Source: Kribbella solani (GTDB lineage: Bacteria; Actinomycetota; Actinomycetes; Propionibacteriales; Kribbellaceae). From it: 64,000 nucleotides of DNA. The notes under the pieces are model-generated. The model saw nothing but the letters and a program-made list of their open reading frames with translations, was not told the DNA's origin and searched no databases. The translations under genes and the position numbers were made by a program. The first letter of the stretch is position 1; each line of letters opens with the position of its first letter. Positions 24,103 to 31,675 of this stretch are shown here, piece by piece. Location of the stretch: the NCBI RefSeq assembly GCF_014205295.1, contig NZ_JACHNF010000001.1:6634001-6698000 (forward strand), read 5' to 3'.

Positions 24103-24429
24103 ATGTCCCGGACACCTCAACCGGTCGAACCACACCGGGCGGCGCCGACAGTGGTGATCGTGATCCTGGTGCTGCGCGTAGCTGTCTTCGCAGTGACCGT
24201 GGGTCTGGCCGCGGCGCTGCTGATCAGCGGACAGGACCTCGGAGCCGTCTCGTCAGCCGTCAGCGGCCTGGTCACCGCGGCAGTCGCGGCCGCCTGCGTC
24301 CTGACCGGCCGACTCGGACTCGGGCAGCGTGGACTCGGGCAGCTCGGACTCGGCCAGCTCGGAGTGGGGCAGCTCGGAGTCAGGGGGCCAGGGATCGGGC
24401 GGCCAGGGATCGGGCGGGTGGTGCGGTGA
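24103..24429 (+). CDS. Small membrane protein with pentapeptide-type C-terminal repeats
   Basis: Predicted 108-residue protein of unknown function. GGAGGGAG lies 4-5 nt before ATG 24103. Residues ~22-66 form two hydrophobic helices (VVIVILVLRVAVFAVTVGLAAALL and VSGLVTAAVAAACVL). The last ~35 residues are encoded by seven 15-bp tandem repeats (24316-24420), giving the five-residue periodicity LGLGQ/LGVGQ. The stop overlaps the start of the XRE regulator (TGATG), so the two are co-translated. A membrane partner of the regulator is possible; no family match is recognised. Confidence 0.65.
   Translation: MSRTPQPVEPHRAAPTVVIVILVLRVAVFAVTVGLAAALLISGQDLGAVSSAVSGLVTAAVAAACVLTGRLGLGQRGLGQLGLGQLGVGQLGVRGPGIGRPGIGRVVR
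24316..24420 (+). repeat. Seven 15-bp tandem repeats within a coding region
   Basis: Units of 15 bp, from GGACTCGGGCAGCGT to GGGATCGGGCGGGTG, run head to tail without gaps. Because the unit is a multiple of three, copy-number changes would only lengthen or shorten the protein tail by five residues. Confidence 0.85.
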
Positions 24430-25178
24430 TGCAGGTGGACACCAGTCAGACCGCGCCGGAGTTCTATCTGCGCGAGTTCGCCGAGATGCTCAAACAGGTA
24501 CGCGGGGACGCCGGCCTGACGGTCCGTGAGCTCGGTGCGGCGATCGGCCATCACCACAGCCGCATAGTCCGCGCCGAGCAGGGCGCGAACCAGCCGACCT
24601 GGGAGCTGACTCGCGCGTACTTGTGCCGCTGCAGTGTCAGAAGCCAGGAGCTGTCGGCCTGGTCATTGCTCTGGGACGTCACCTACGAGGCGGAGCGCCT
24701 CCGCAAGCGCGGGCCCGACGCGATGGAGCAGAGCGAGGGGGTGAAGCTGCGCCAGCTGCTGCAGGAGCGCTGGCCGGCTGCGGTCGCTCGGCTTGCCGCG
24801 CCGCACCCGCTGGTGACCAAGCTCCGGATGGTCACCACCAAGCGCGAACTGGGGATCGCGTTGCAGGAGCTCGGCGCCAGGCTCGAGCCGGTGTCGATCC
24901 GGCAGTTGGCGGAGTGGGCAGGCGTTCCGAAGACGACGCTGCACGACTGGACCTCCGGGCGCCGGCTGCCGGACTCGAAGCGTCTCGTCACGGTGGTGTC
25001 GGCGCTGCGGGCGACGAAGAGTGAGGCCGACGAGTTCAGGTACGCGCTGGAGCGGATCAGTGGCAAGCGGTGCGACGGCGTACACGTCGGGAACCGGCGG
25101 CCGTGCGTGTTGTGGGAGTACCACCGCGGGCCGCATCGTACGTCCCGCGGTCATGAGTGGCTGGACGACGGCGACTGA
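24429..25178 (+). CDS. XRE family regulator with two HTH regions
   Basis: Predicted 249-residue DNA-binding protein. The first HTH (about 18-75) reads MLKQVRGDAGLTVRELGAAIGHHHSRIVRAEQGANQPTWELTRAYL; a second HTH-like region (about 150-205) reads SIRQLAEWAGVPKTTLHDWTSGRRLPDSKRLVTVVSAL. The C-terminus (GNRRPCVLWEYHRGPHRTSRGHEW) is charged. It overlaps the upstream small membrane-protein gene by one base. Proteins with this architecture are common orphans in Kribbella-like and streptomycete genomes. It probably binds the repeats at 24067-24090. Confidence 0.8.
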   Translation: MQVDTSQTAPEFYLREFAEMLKQVRGDAGLTVRELGAAIGHHHSRIVRAEQGANQPTWELTRAYLCRCSVRSQELSAWSLLWDVTYEAERLRKRGPDAMEQSEGVKLRQLLQERWPAAVARLAAPHPLVTKLRMVTTKRELGIALQELGARLEPVSIRQLAEWAGVPKTTLHDWTSGRRLPDSKRLVTVVSALRATKSEADEFRYALERISGKRCDGVHVGNRRPCVLWEYHRGPHRTSRGHEWLDDGD

Positions 25179-25215
25179 GCTGGTCGGGGCTGGTCGGGGC
25201 TGGTCGATGGGCTGG

Positions 25216-25839
25216 TCAGGGGGCTGGTTCGAGGGGGAGGGTGCGGGAGGTCGTCCAGTGGTACAGGTGGTCGGAGCGGGTCAGGGCGAGCAGTCTGAGG
25301 GCGGTGATCGACACCTTGGCGGAGTGCGCCGGATGCGCCGTCAGCCGGGTGGCGGTCGCGGCGGCCGGGGACTGGCTGTTGCTGTAGGCAAGGGTTATGT
25401 GCGGGTCGAGTCCAGGCAGTTCGGGGACGGCGTCGTCGCCCCAGATGTCCACCATGGCGGCTCTGGTGAGGTCGCGGAGATGGCGGAGCGGTTCGGCCGG
25501 GTCGACCTGGAGGCGGATCGATTCCGGGTCGAGGACAGCCGGCCCGACGGTGACCGGGACGGCGCCGAAGCCGGAGACGCGCAGCCGGGTCGCGTCCACG
25601 ATGTCGAGCAGATCGGCCTTGGGTACGCGGTCCGCGAAGCCGACGCCTTGCACCGCGAGGTGCAGCCATTGGACCGGGACCGGGGTGAAACCGGGTAGTT
25701 CGTCGAGCAACCCGGCGTACGCGGCACGCAGGCCGGCGATCTCGGGATGGTCCTCGAACGTGACGTGCCAGGTGTAGAAGATCCGGCCCGGGCGCCAGCC
25801 CGGACGCCAGGACCAGTGATCTCGGAGTTCGTCGGACAT
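25216..25839 (-). CDS. 2'-5' RNA ligase / cyclic phosphodiesterase superfamily protein
   Basis: Predicted 207-residue protein of the 2H phosphoesterase superfamily. Two H-x-(T/S)-like motifs are seen: WLHLAV (about 70) and PHITLAY (about 160), the second canonical and the first with Ala in place of Thr/Ser, so activity may be reduced. N-terminal FYTWHVTFEDHPEIAGLRAAYAGLL is typical of actinobacterial members. ATG 25839 follows GAAGGA and lies 11 bp after the stop of the XRE-TPR gene, so the two form an operon. The biological substrate is unknown. Confidence 0.75.
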   Translation of the reverse strand: MSDELRDHWSWRPGWRPGRIFYTWHVTFEDHPEIAGLRAAYAGLLDELPGFTPVPVQWLHLAVQGVGFADRVPKADLLDIVDATRLRVSGFGAVPVTVGPAVLDPESIRLQVDPAEPLRHLRDLTRAAMVDIWGDDAVPELPGLDPHITLAYSNSQSPAAATATRLTAHPAHSAKVSITALRLLALTRSDHLYHWTTSRTLPLEPAP

Positions 25840-25850
25840 CGGCTGATCCT

Positions 25851-27167
25851 TCACTTGCTGACGGTGGCCCGGCTGGCGGGATGGCGGGTGAAGACCCGGA
25901 TCGCGTCGTGCAGCGCGCGGGCCTTCGGGTCGGTGGCGTGTTTGCTCATCCGGGTCAGCGCGGCGACCTCGCTGATCCGGTGCACGAGTGGACGGACCCG
26001 GTACTCGACCGGGGTGTTCAGGACCACGAAGACCGCGTCGTTCGCGCCGTCGAGCTCGTCCAGGTGCAGGTGCGCCTTGGCCTGCTGCAGCCGCACCATC
26101 CGCTCGGAGCCGAAGTTCCGCAGTAGATGTGGTGATGCCTCGAACGCGGCGATCGCGTGATCCGCGTGCGCCAGCGTCAGCTCGGCCTCCCCGAGTGTCA
26201 GGTGGACGTCGGACCAGATCCCCTCGGCGCGTTCGGGCGTACACAGGAACGGGCCGCCGCGCTCCGGCCCGTCGGTGCGTACGGTGGTGCGCTTGGCGAT
26301 CATCAGCGCTTCGCGGGCCTCGGCGTGCCGGCCGGACCGGGCCAGGTCGACGGCGACGGCGCTGGTGAGGAACAGCGTCGAGCTGCCGACCGCGTACCGC
26401 AGGCCGTCCGCGGCGTACGTCGCCGCCTGGTCGAAATCGTCCTGCCAGAACGCGATGGTGTGCTGGGTCGCGCGGACCCAGGCGCGCAGGTCGTCCTGGT
26501 CGGCGGCCTCGGCGCAGGCCCAGGCGGTCCGGGTGTGGTTCTCGGCGATGTCGGGCCGGCCGAGATCGACCGCGATCCAGCCGAGCAGACTCAGTGCCCA
26601 GCCGGCCGCGTCGTACAGACCGCGGCTCTGATGCGGCGACTGCCGACCGGTGAGCAGCCGGAACGCGCGGTCCCGGATCGCGAGCGCGCGCTGGTAGAGC
26701 GGCCTGGTCGGCGTCCGCAGGTAGTTCTGGGTGATCCGCAGCAGGTCCGCGTGCAGTTGCTCGACGGTGAGCTCGCCGACGTTCGACTCCTCGGCGAGCG
26801 CGAGCTGCGCGACCGACTCGTCGCCGGTCCGGACCAGGTCGTCCTCGAGGTCGATCACCGAGCTGACGCCCGGCTCCGGATCGGTGACCCCCGGACCGCC
26901 GGGCGGGACGAAACCCAGCTCGAGGTCGTCGGCGACGTTGAGCACATGCCGTAGGCCGGAGCGGTACGCCGCGCCGGGCCACCGGACCGCGCCGCGTTCC
27001 AGCTTCGCGATGTAGTGGCCGTCGAGTTCGTACTTCGTCTCGGTCGTCTCCCACAGCCAGGCGCACACCGCGTCGGCGAGCTCGGCCCGGGTCATCTGCT
27101 CGCCGGGCGCGATCCGCGACGGGGTGCGCTCCCGGGCGGCGCGCAGCAGTTCGTTGGGCTCTGGCAT
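25851..27167 (-). CDS. XRE-type regulator with TPR-like C-terminal region
   Basis: Predicted 438-residue regulator. The N-terminal ~90 residues (MTRAELADAVCAWLWETTETKYELDGHYIAKLERGAVRWPGAAYRSGLRHVL) form a modified HTH common in actinobacteria, and the remaining ~300 residues are helical repeats (RAFRLLTG, AGWALSLLGWIAVDLGRPDIAENHTRTAWACAEAA...). TPR-type regulators often bind a peptide or small ligand. The gene starts at ATG 27167, 7 nt after a -10 box TACTGT (27180-27175 on the minus strand), so it is probably leaderless. A perfect 14-bp palindrome lies just upstream. It heads an operon with the 2H phosphoesterase. Confidence 0.8.
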   Translation of the reverse strand: MPEPNELLRAARERTPSRIAPGEQMTRAELADAVCAWLWETTETKYELDGHYIAKLERGAVRWPGAAYRSGLRHVLNVADDLELGFVPPGGPGVTDPEPGVSSVIDLEDDLVRTGDESVAQLALAEESNVGELTVEQLHADLLRITQNYLRTPTRPLYQRALAIRDRAFRLLTGRQSPHQSRGLYDAAGWALSLLGWIAVDLGRPDIAENHTRTAWACAEAADQDDLRAWVRATQHTIAFWQDDFDQAATYAADGLRYAVGSSTLFLTSAVAVDLARSGRHAEAREALMIAKRTTVRTDGPERGGPFLCTPERAEGIWSDVHLTLGEAELTLAHADHAIAAFEASPHLLRNFGSERMVRLQQAKAHLHLDELDGANDAVFVVLNTPVEYRVRPLVHRISEVAALTRMSKHATDPKARALHDAIRVFTRHPASRATVSK

Positions 27168-27174
27168 GCCGGTA

Positions 27175-27194
27175 ACAGTAGGTGTTCGAACACC
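27175..27194 (-). promoter_or_regulatory. Leaderless promoter with 14-bp palindromic operator
   Basis: GGTGTTCGAACACC (27181-27194) is a perfect palindrome abutting the -10 box TACTGT of the XRE-TPR gene on the minus strand. Binding there would occlude the promoter; autoregulation is inferred. The rest of 27195-27438 has no gene or structure that I can support. Confidence 0.6.
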
Positions 27195-27438
27195 CTCAGC
27201 GACGGCAAAGACAGGGCCTGTGGACGATCTGCCCGGTGATTCCCCGAGATGCCCCGTGGAGCCCCGATTTTCCTGTCCTGCAAGGGGTTTCGGCCGCTGC
27301 CGGGAGCTGCCGAGGTGGCTCTGCGGGCCGATCGTGGGTTAGCTGAGCGTAAACGATCCGGGCAGGCCCGGCCAGGCCGGGGCAGCGGCCCGGTGCGCGC
27401 GGGGCAGGTCCGGTCGTGGGAGGCCGGTCGGGGCATGT

Positions 27439-27487
27439 CCTAGTGCGCCGTGTCGGAAGTTCCGTTGCGGCGCACTAGGGTTGCCGG
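27439..27487 (+). promoter_or_regulatory. 12-bp inverted repeat overlapping a leaderless promoter
   Basis: CCTAGTGCGCCG (27439-27450) and CGGCGCACTAGG (27468-27479) are perfect inverted repeats with a 17-nt spacer. The -10 box TAGGGT (27476-27481) overlaps the right arm and lies 6 nt before GTG 27488. An operator or RNA hairpin; no regulator is adjacent in the same orientation. Confidence 0.5.
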
Positions 27488-27994
27488 GTGCCGGAAGAAG
27501 CCGTGACGACGTTGCGCGCCGAGCTGGATCGGTTCGAGCGGGCCGAGGAAGGGTTCGCCCTGCTCGAGGTGTTTCTCGAGATCGGGCAGCCGTACCTGGG
27601 TGCCGCGGTACTCGATCCGGCCGGGTTGCGGTTGCCGGACGCGATGACGGCGGACCGCGCGGTGGTGCAAGAGCTGATCGAGGACCTCGAACGCGAGCCG
27701 GCCGGGAAGAGTCGCGTGGTCGAGCGGGACTTCGACCTCGCGGATCCGCGGGCGCGCTGGGATTACGTCCGGCTCGCGTACAGCTCGCGGCAGGCGACGG
27801 TGTGGAGTACGCGACGCCGAACCACCTACTTCGAAGTGCACGAGCAGGTACGAGCTACGTACTGGCTGCCGGACGGCTTGAAGGCGGAGTACTTCGAGGC
27901 GATCAAGGCCCGCGGCTGGGCCGTTCCGGACGACTGGCTGACCGCAGTCGCGAAACGGCCCAAACCCTGGTGGAAACGCGGCGGTTTCAGCTGA
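27488..27994 (+). CDS. Conserved-looking protein of unknown function
   Basis: Predicted 168-residue soluble protein, strongly charged, with no signal peptide or membrane segment. The first ~80 residues are acidic and helical (TLRAELDRFERAEEGFALLEVFLEI, AVVQELIEDLEREPAGK); the second half is mixed alpha/beta with aromatic patches (ARWDYVRLAYSS, RRTTYFEVHEQVRATYWLP) and a basic WWKRGG tail. I do not recognise a family. GTG 27488 lies 6 nt after a -10 box. Its last 8 bp overlap the end of the convergent trpB-like gene. Confidence 0.65.
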   Translation: MPEEAVTTLRAELDRFERAEEGFALLEVFLEIGQPYLGAAVLDPAGLRLPDAMTADRAVVQELIEDLEREPAGKSRVVERDFDLADPRARWDYVRLAYSSRQATVWSTRRRTTYFEVHEQVRATYWLPDGLKAEYFEAIKARGWAVPDDWLTAVAKRPKPWWKRGGFS

Positions 27995-29357
27995 TCGCCG
28001 GTAGTCGCGTGAGCGCCTGCGCCACGGCGGCCTGGATGTCGGCGTCGTCCCAGGCGCGGTCGGTGATCCGGTTGCCGAGATAGGCGTCGTACGCGGCCAG
28101 GTCGAGGTGCCCGTGCCCGCAGAGCGCGGTCAGGATGACCTTCTCCTCGCCGGACTCCTTGCAGCGCTGGGCTTCCTCGATCGCGGCGGCCAGCGCGTGC
28201 GTCGGCTCCGGCGCCGGCACGATGCCTTCGGTACGGGCGAACCGCAGACCGGCCGCGAAGCACTCGGACTGCGGTTTCGCGACCGCCTCGATCTCGCCGG
28301 TCTCGTACAGATGACTGACCAGCGGGCTCATGCCGTGGTAGCGCAGGCCGCCGGCGTGGATCGGGTCCGGAACGAAGTCGTGGCCGAGGGTGTGCATCTT
28401 CATCAGCGGCGTCATCCCGATCGTGTCGCCGAAGTCGTACGCGTACGTCCCCTGGGTCAGCGACGGGCACGCGGCCGGCTCGACCGCCCGGACCACCGGC
28501 GACATCCGGCCGGCCCACTTCTCCCGCAGGAACGGGAACGCCAGACCGCCGAAGTTCGACCCGCCGCCGGTGCAGCCGACCAGCAGATCGGGGGTCTCAC
28601 CAACCATCGCGAGCTGGATCAGCGCCTCCTCGCCGATGATCGTCTGGTGCATCAGCACGTGGTTGAGCACCGAGCCGAGCGCGTAGTGCACCTCGGGATC
28701 GCGGACCGCCGCCTCGACCGCCTCGCTGATCGCGATCCCGAGCGAACCGGTCGAGTCCGGGTCGGCGGCAAGGATCTTCTTCCCGGCCTCGGTCAACTCC
28801 GACGGGCTCGGATGTACGGTCGCGCCGAACACCTGCATCATCGTCCGGCGGTACGGTTTCTGATCGTACGAGGCGCGCACCTGCCAGACCTCGCACTCCA
28901 GGCCGTACTGCGCGCAGGCGAAGGCGAGCGCCGTACCCCACTGGCCCGCGCCGGTCTCGGTGCTGAGCTTCCGGATCCCGGCCCGCGCGTTGTAGTACGC
29001 CTGGGGGACCGCGGTGTTCGGCTTGTGCGATCCGGCCGGCGAGACCCCTTCGTACTTGTAGTAGATCCGGGCCGGCGTATCGAGCGCCTTCTCCAAACGA
29101 TGCGCCCGGTACAAAGGACTGGGCCGCCACAGCCGGTACACATCCAGGACCTCGCCCGGAATGTCCACATACTGCTCCTGCGACACCTCCTGCAGGATCA
29201 GCTCCATCGGGAACAACGGAGCCAGATCGTCCGGCCCGATCGGCTGTCCCGTCCCCGGGTGCAGCACCGGCGGCGGAGGCGTGGGCAGGTCGTGCAACAC
29301 GTTGTACCAACGGGTCGGCAGCTCATCCTCAGGCAACAGGATCTTCGTCGGCGTCAT
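27987..29357 (-). CDS. trpB: TrpB-like pyridoxal-phosphate enzyme (TrpB2 type tryptophan synthase beta)
   Basis: Predicted 456-residue PLP enzyme of the TrpB2 class, longer than canonical TrpB (~400). The N-terminal RWYNVLHDLPTPPPPVLHPGTG and GRPSPLYRA-like region (LWRPSPLYRAHRLEKAL) mark TrpB2. The PLP lysine lies in YKYEGVSPAGSHKPNTA, the substrate motif is ETGAGQWG, and the phosphate loop is GCTGGGSNFGG. TrpB2 enzymes condense indole with serine (or phosphoserine) to tryptophan without TrpA. No trpA or other trp genes are near; instead the upstream genes on the same strand are a tryptophan C2-methyltransferase homologue and a tryptophanase. TAACTT 6 nt before ATG 29357 indicates a leaderless own promoter. 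Confidence 0.9.
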   Translation of the reverse strand: MTPTKILLPEDELPTRWYNVLHDLPTPPPPVLHPGTGQPIGPDDLAPLFPMELILQEVSQEQYVDIPGEVLDVYRLWRPSPLYRAHRLEKALDTPARIYYKYEGVSPAGSHKPNTAVPQAYYNARAGIRKLSTETGAGQWGTALAFACAQYGLECEVWQVRASYDQKPYRRTMMQVFGATVHPSPSELTEAGKKILAADPDSTGSLGIAISEAVEAAVRDPEVHYALGSVLNHVLMHQTIIGEEALIQLAMVGETPDLLVGCTGGGSNFGGLAFPFLREKWAGRMSPVVRAVEPAACPSLTQGTYAYDFGDTIGMTPLMKMHTLGHDFVPDPIHAGGLRYHGMSPLVSHLYETGEIEAVAKPQSECFAAGLRFARTEGIVPAPEPTHALAAAIEEAQRCKESGEEKVILTALCGHGHLDLAAYDAYLGNRITDRAWDDADIQAAVAQALTRLPAIS

Positions 29358-29426
29358 AACGCAAAGTTAGGCCCGTGCCCGGCGCCCGCACAACGACCTG
29401 AACCGGAACTCGACCGGCCCTTTTCC

Positions 29427-29503
29427 GGACGATACAGCTCAGGACGGTACAGCTCCGGACGGTACGGCTCAGGAAGGTAGACGGCTCAGGAAGGTACGGC
29501 GGC
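29427..29503. repeat. 15-bp degenerate tandem repeats
   Basis: GGACGATACAGCTCA, GGACGGTACAGCTCC and GGACGGTACGGCTCA follow head to tail from 29427 to 29471, then two more diverged units run into the last codons of the radical SAM gene (stop at 29488-29486). They lie between that gene and the leaderless trpB promoter. Function unknown; replication slippage is the simple origin. Confidence 0.75.
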
Positions 29504-31159
29504 GGCGAGCTCGGTGCGCATGATCTCGTCGCGCTCCCGCCAGTGCGACCAGAACGCGCCCTTGTAACCGAGCTGGGTCAGCCGCAGCAGGAACGGGTTG
29601 TCCGCGTAGTTGTTGTCCTCCGGCGTCAGCCCGGCGACCGTCGGCAGCATCACCCGGTGCCGGTCCTGCTCGGGCACCCACTTCCAGAGCAGCTCGAGAC
29701 TGGTCAGCCAGCGGTCACCCGGATGGTTGCTGTGATCACCCTCCGGCAGCTCGGGCGAGAAGAAGTAGATCGGCCGGAAGTTCCCCTGTGGATCGAACAT
29801 GAACTGCCGCTCGTACTCGACCGTGCTCCCGCACTGATCGGCCGGTTTCAGCAAGATCGGTTCGGTCGCGGTGTTGGACTGCACCCCCGGCACCGGGCGG
29901 ATACCGGCACTGCGGGCGGCGAGCCGGATCCCCAACGGCGAGTACGGGAACGCGCGGATGCCGAGCGTGAAGCCGACCACCGTCGCGTCGAGCGCCATCA
30001 ACTCGTCCACACAGTCGTGCATGGTCGCTTCGGTCTCACCGGGCATCGCCAGCAGCGCTTCGACCATGGTCAGCATGCCGTACTTCTTCGCCAGCCCGCA
30101 CACCGTCCGGATGTCGTCGGACGCGTAGAACCGGGTCCCCTTCGCGCTGATCTTCCACCCGTCGAGCACCTCGTCGCGGACATGGTCGGGCGCGACGTTG
30201 ACGCCCGCGCAGCCCGCCGCGGCCAGCAGCTGGGCGTACTCCTCGTCGAACGGCGCCGGCTGGATGTAGATCCACAGCCGCAACCTGTGCAACGGCGACG
30301 ACGCGTCGGCGTTCTTCCGGCGGACGATCTCCCGCAGTACGTCCTTGCTGTGGCTGATGCTCAGATTGAACTCGCTGTCGGTGGTGTGCAGATCGTGGAC
30401 GCCCTGCGCCGTCAGCATCTCCATCTCGTCGACGACCACCGTCGCGGCACGTCGCGCGAACTGCGCCCCTTTCGCATCCGGTTCGACGCAGTGCGTGCAG
30501 GCGTACGTACATCCGTTCTTGGTAAGGATGTTGCCGAGACCGCCGTGCCGGTAGTACGCCAGGTTGTCGACCTTGTACGGAGTGCTGGATCGCCTTGTAT
30601 ACGGCGTGGTCCGGTTCACCAGCGCCGCCCGGCCGATCGAGATCAGGCGATCGGCGTGCGGTACCTGATGCACTTCACCGTCGCCGTCGTTGATGATCAG
30701 ACCGGGTACGCGGGTGGCCGGCGTACCGGTCGTGAGTGCTTTTGCCAGCTCGACGATCGTCACGTCGCCAGGGCCTTTGACACCGAAGTCGATGTCGAAG
30801 TAGTCGACCAGCGCGAACGGCATCGACGAGAACCCGACGCCACCGGCCACGATCGGCGCGGCGCAGCAATGCTGGATCTCGCGGATGATGTCGCGATGCG
30901 AGTCCAGGAAGACCCGCTGCTCCTGCGGATAGATGGTGTCCGTGTTGCGCACCGTGACACCGACGAGCAACGGCTGCCGGCGCGCGAAGTACGCCGCGAC
31001 CGTGGTCTGCCAGTGATCCCGGACCAGGGTCAGGTCGAGCACCTCCACCTCGAACCCGGCGGCTTCCAGTGAGGTGGTGAGGATGTCCAGCGAGTACGGC
31101 GTGATCGGTGGATGAACGAGATTGGGATTCACCAGCGTGATCAGGCGGTCGTTCACCAC
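29486..31159 (-). CDS. Cobalamin-dependent radical SAM protein, TsrM-like tryptophan 2-C-methyltransferase
   Basis: Predicted 557-residue enzyme. The N-terminal ~200 residues form a B12-binding domain (NPNLVHPPITPYSLDILTTSLEAAGFEVEVLDLT, then AGGVGFSSMPFALVDYFDIDFGVKGPGD) without the usual DxHxxG; R71 in TVRNTDT sits where TsrM enzymes place an Arg near the corrin. The radical SAM cluster motif is C217-x3-C221-x2-C224 in NGCTYACTHCVEPDAKG. The rest (HTTDSEFNLSISHSK, GVNVAPDHVRDEVLDGWK, YADNPFLLRLTQLGYKGAFWSHWRERDEIMR) resembles TsrM from thiostrepton-type pathways, which methylates C2 of free L-tryptophan with methylcobalamin and SAM. No thiopeptide precursor or NRPS is in the window. Neighbours are tryptophanase and TrpB2. 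Confidence 0.85.
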   Translation of the reverse strand: MVNDRLITLVNPNLVHPPITPYSLDILTTSLEAAGFEVEVLDLTLVRDHWQTTVAAYFARRQPLLVGVTVRNTDTIYPQEQRVFLDSHRDIIREIQHCCAAPIVAGGVGFSSMPFALVDYFDIDFGVKGPGDVTIVELAKALTTGTPATRVPGLIINDGDGEVHQVPHADRLISIGRAALVNRTTPYTRRSSTPYKVDNLAYYRHGGLGNILTKNGCTYACTHCVEPDAKGAQFARRAATVVVDEMEMLTAQGVHDLHTTDSEFNLSISHSKDVLREIVRRKNADASSPLHRLRLWIYIQPAPFDEEYAQLLAAAGCAGVNVAPDHVRDEVLDGWKISAKGTRFYASDDIRTVCGLAKKYGMLTMVEALLAMPGETEATMHDCVDELMALDATVVGFTLGIRAFPYSPLGIRLAARSAGIRPVPGVQSNTATEPILLKPADQCGSTVEYERQFMFDPQGNFRPIYFFSPELPEGDHSNHPGDRWLTSLELLWKWVPEQDRHRVMLPTVAGLTPEDNNYADNPFLLRLTQLGYKGAFWSHWRERDEIMRTELAAAVPS

Positions 31160-31242
31160 GGTCTCCTTCGGACGGCTCGATCAAGCTCCGGGACGACGGG
31201 TCAGGCATCGGTGCCGAGATCGTGTCACCGCGCCGGGGACCT

Positions 31243-31257
31243 CGGGCAGGGGCCAGT
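31243..31257 (-). promoter_or_regulatory. 15-bp element shared with the tryptophanase promoter (copy 1)
   Basis: CGGGCAGGGGCCAGT at 31243-31257, 84 bp upstream of the TsrM-like start, is identical to 33061-33075 upstream of tryptophanase; CGCCG follows shortly after in both. Both copies have the same orientation relative to their gene. Co-regulation of the two genes is inferred. Confidence 0.6.
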
Positions 31258-31384
31258 ACGCCGGTACGCGCCGAATTTCGCAATGTGGTTCGCGAAGTGG
31301 ACAGGACGATGCGTGAATCGGCTCTGGCGGCCCGATCCGCGCTCCTAGCCTGGATGGATCGTCAGAAAGGTCGCCAGGATTGCC

Positions 31385-31675
31385 ATGGAGCCCCACTTGC
31401 TCGTTGGAGAAATGATTCGGCAAGCACGCAGCAGCCTCGGGTACAGCCAGTACGCGGTCGCGAACGAACTGGTCCGGGTGTCCGGGAACGACGCGCTCAC
31501 CCGGGAGGAGGTCGCCCGGTGGGAACGTGGCAAGCGGATCCCGGGTCCGTACTGGCGGAAGTGGATCTGCACCGTGCTGGAGTTGTCGCTCGGCGAGGTG
31601 GAGGTGGCCGCGAGGTTCGCCCGGGCGGCGCGCTGGAGCTGTGAAGTCACTCGAGCGGCATCAGTTCGGCGGTGA
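31385..31675 (+). CDS. Small XRE family regulator
   Basis: Predicted 96-residue protein consisting almost only of an HTH_3 domain (about 8-75): MIRQARSSLGYSQYAVANELVRVSG...TREEVARWERGKRIPGPYWRKWICTVL. AGGAT lies 6 nt before ATG 31385. It is inserted between, and opposite to, the tryptophanase and methyltransferase genes, and its last 29 bp overlap the 3' end of tryptophanase antisense. Its HTH resembles that of the large fusion regulator at 34443. Likely a local regulator of the tryptophan cluster. Confidence 0.8.
   Translation: MEPHLLVGEMIRQARSSLGYSQYAVANELVRVSGNDALTREEVARWERGKRIPGPYWRKWICTVLELSLGEVEVAARFARAARWSCEVTRAASVRR

Noticed and set aside
24316..24420. CRISPR-like repeat array
   Set aside because: The 15-bp units are contiguous without spacers and lie in frame inside a gene; no CRISPR array was seen anywhere in the window.
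29486..31159. Thiopeptide (thiostrepton-type) biosynthetic cluster
   Set aside because: Only the TsrM-like enzyme is found; no precursor peptide, YcaO, dehydratase or cyclase genes are in the window.
31160..31384. Cobalamin riboswitch upstream of the B12-dependent methylase
   Set aside because: No B12-box-like conserved sequence or matching fold was seen in the 225-bp region.
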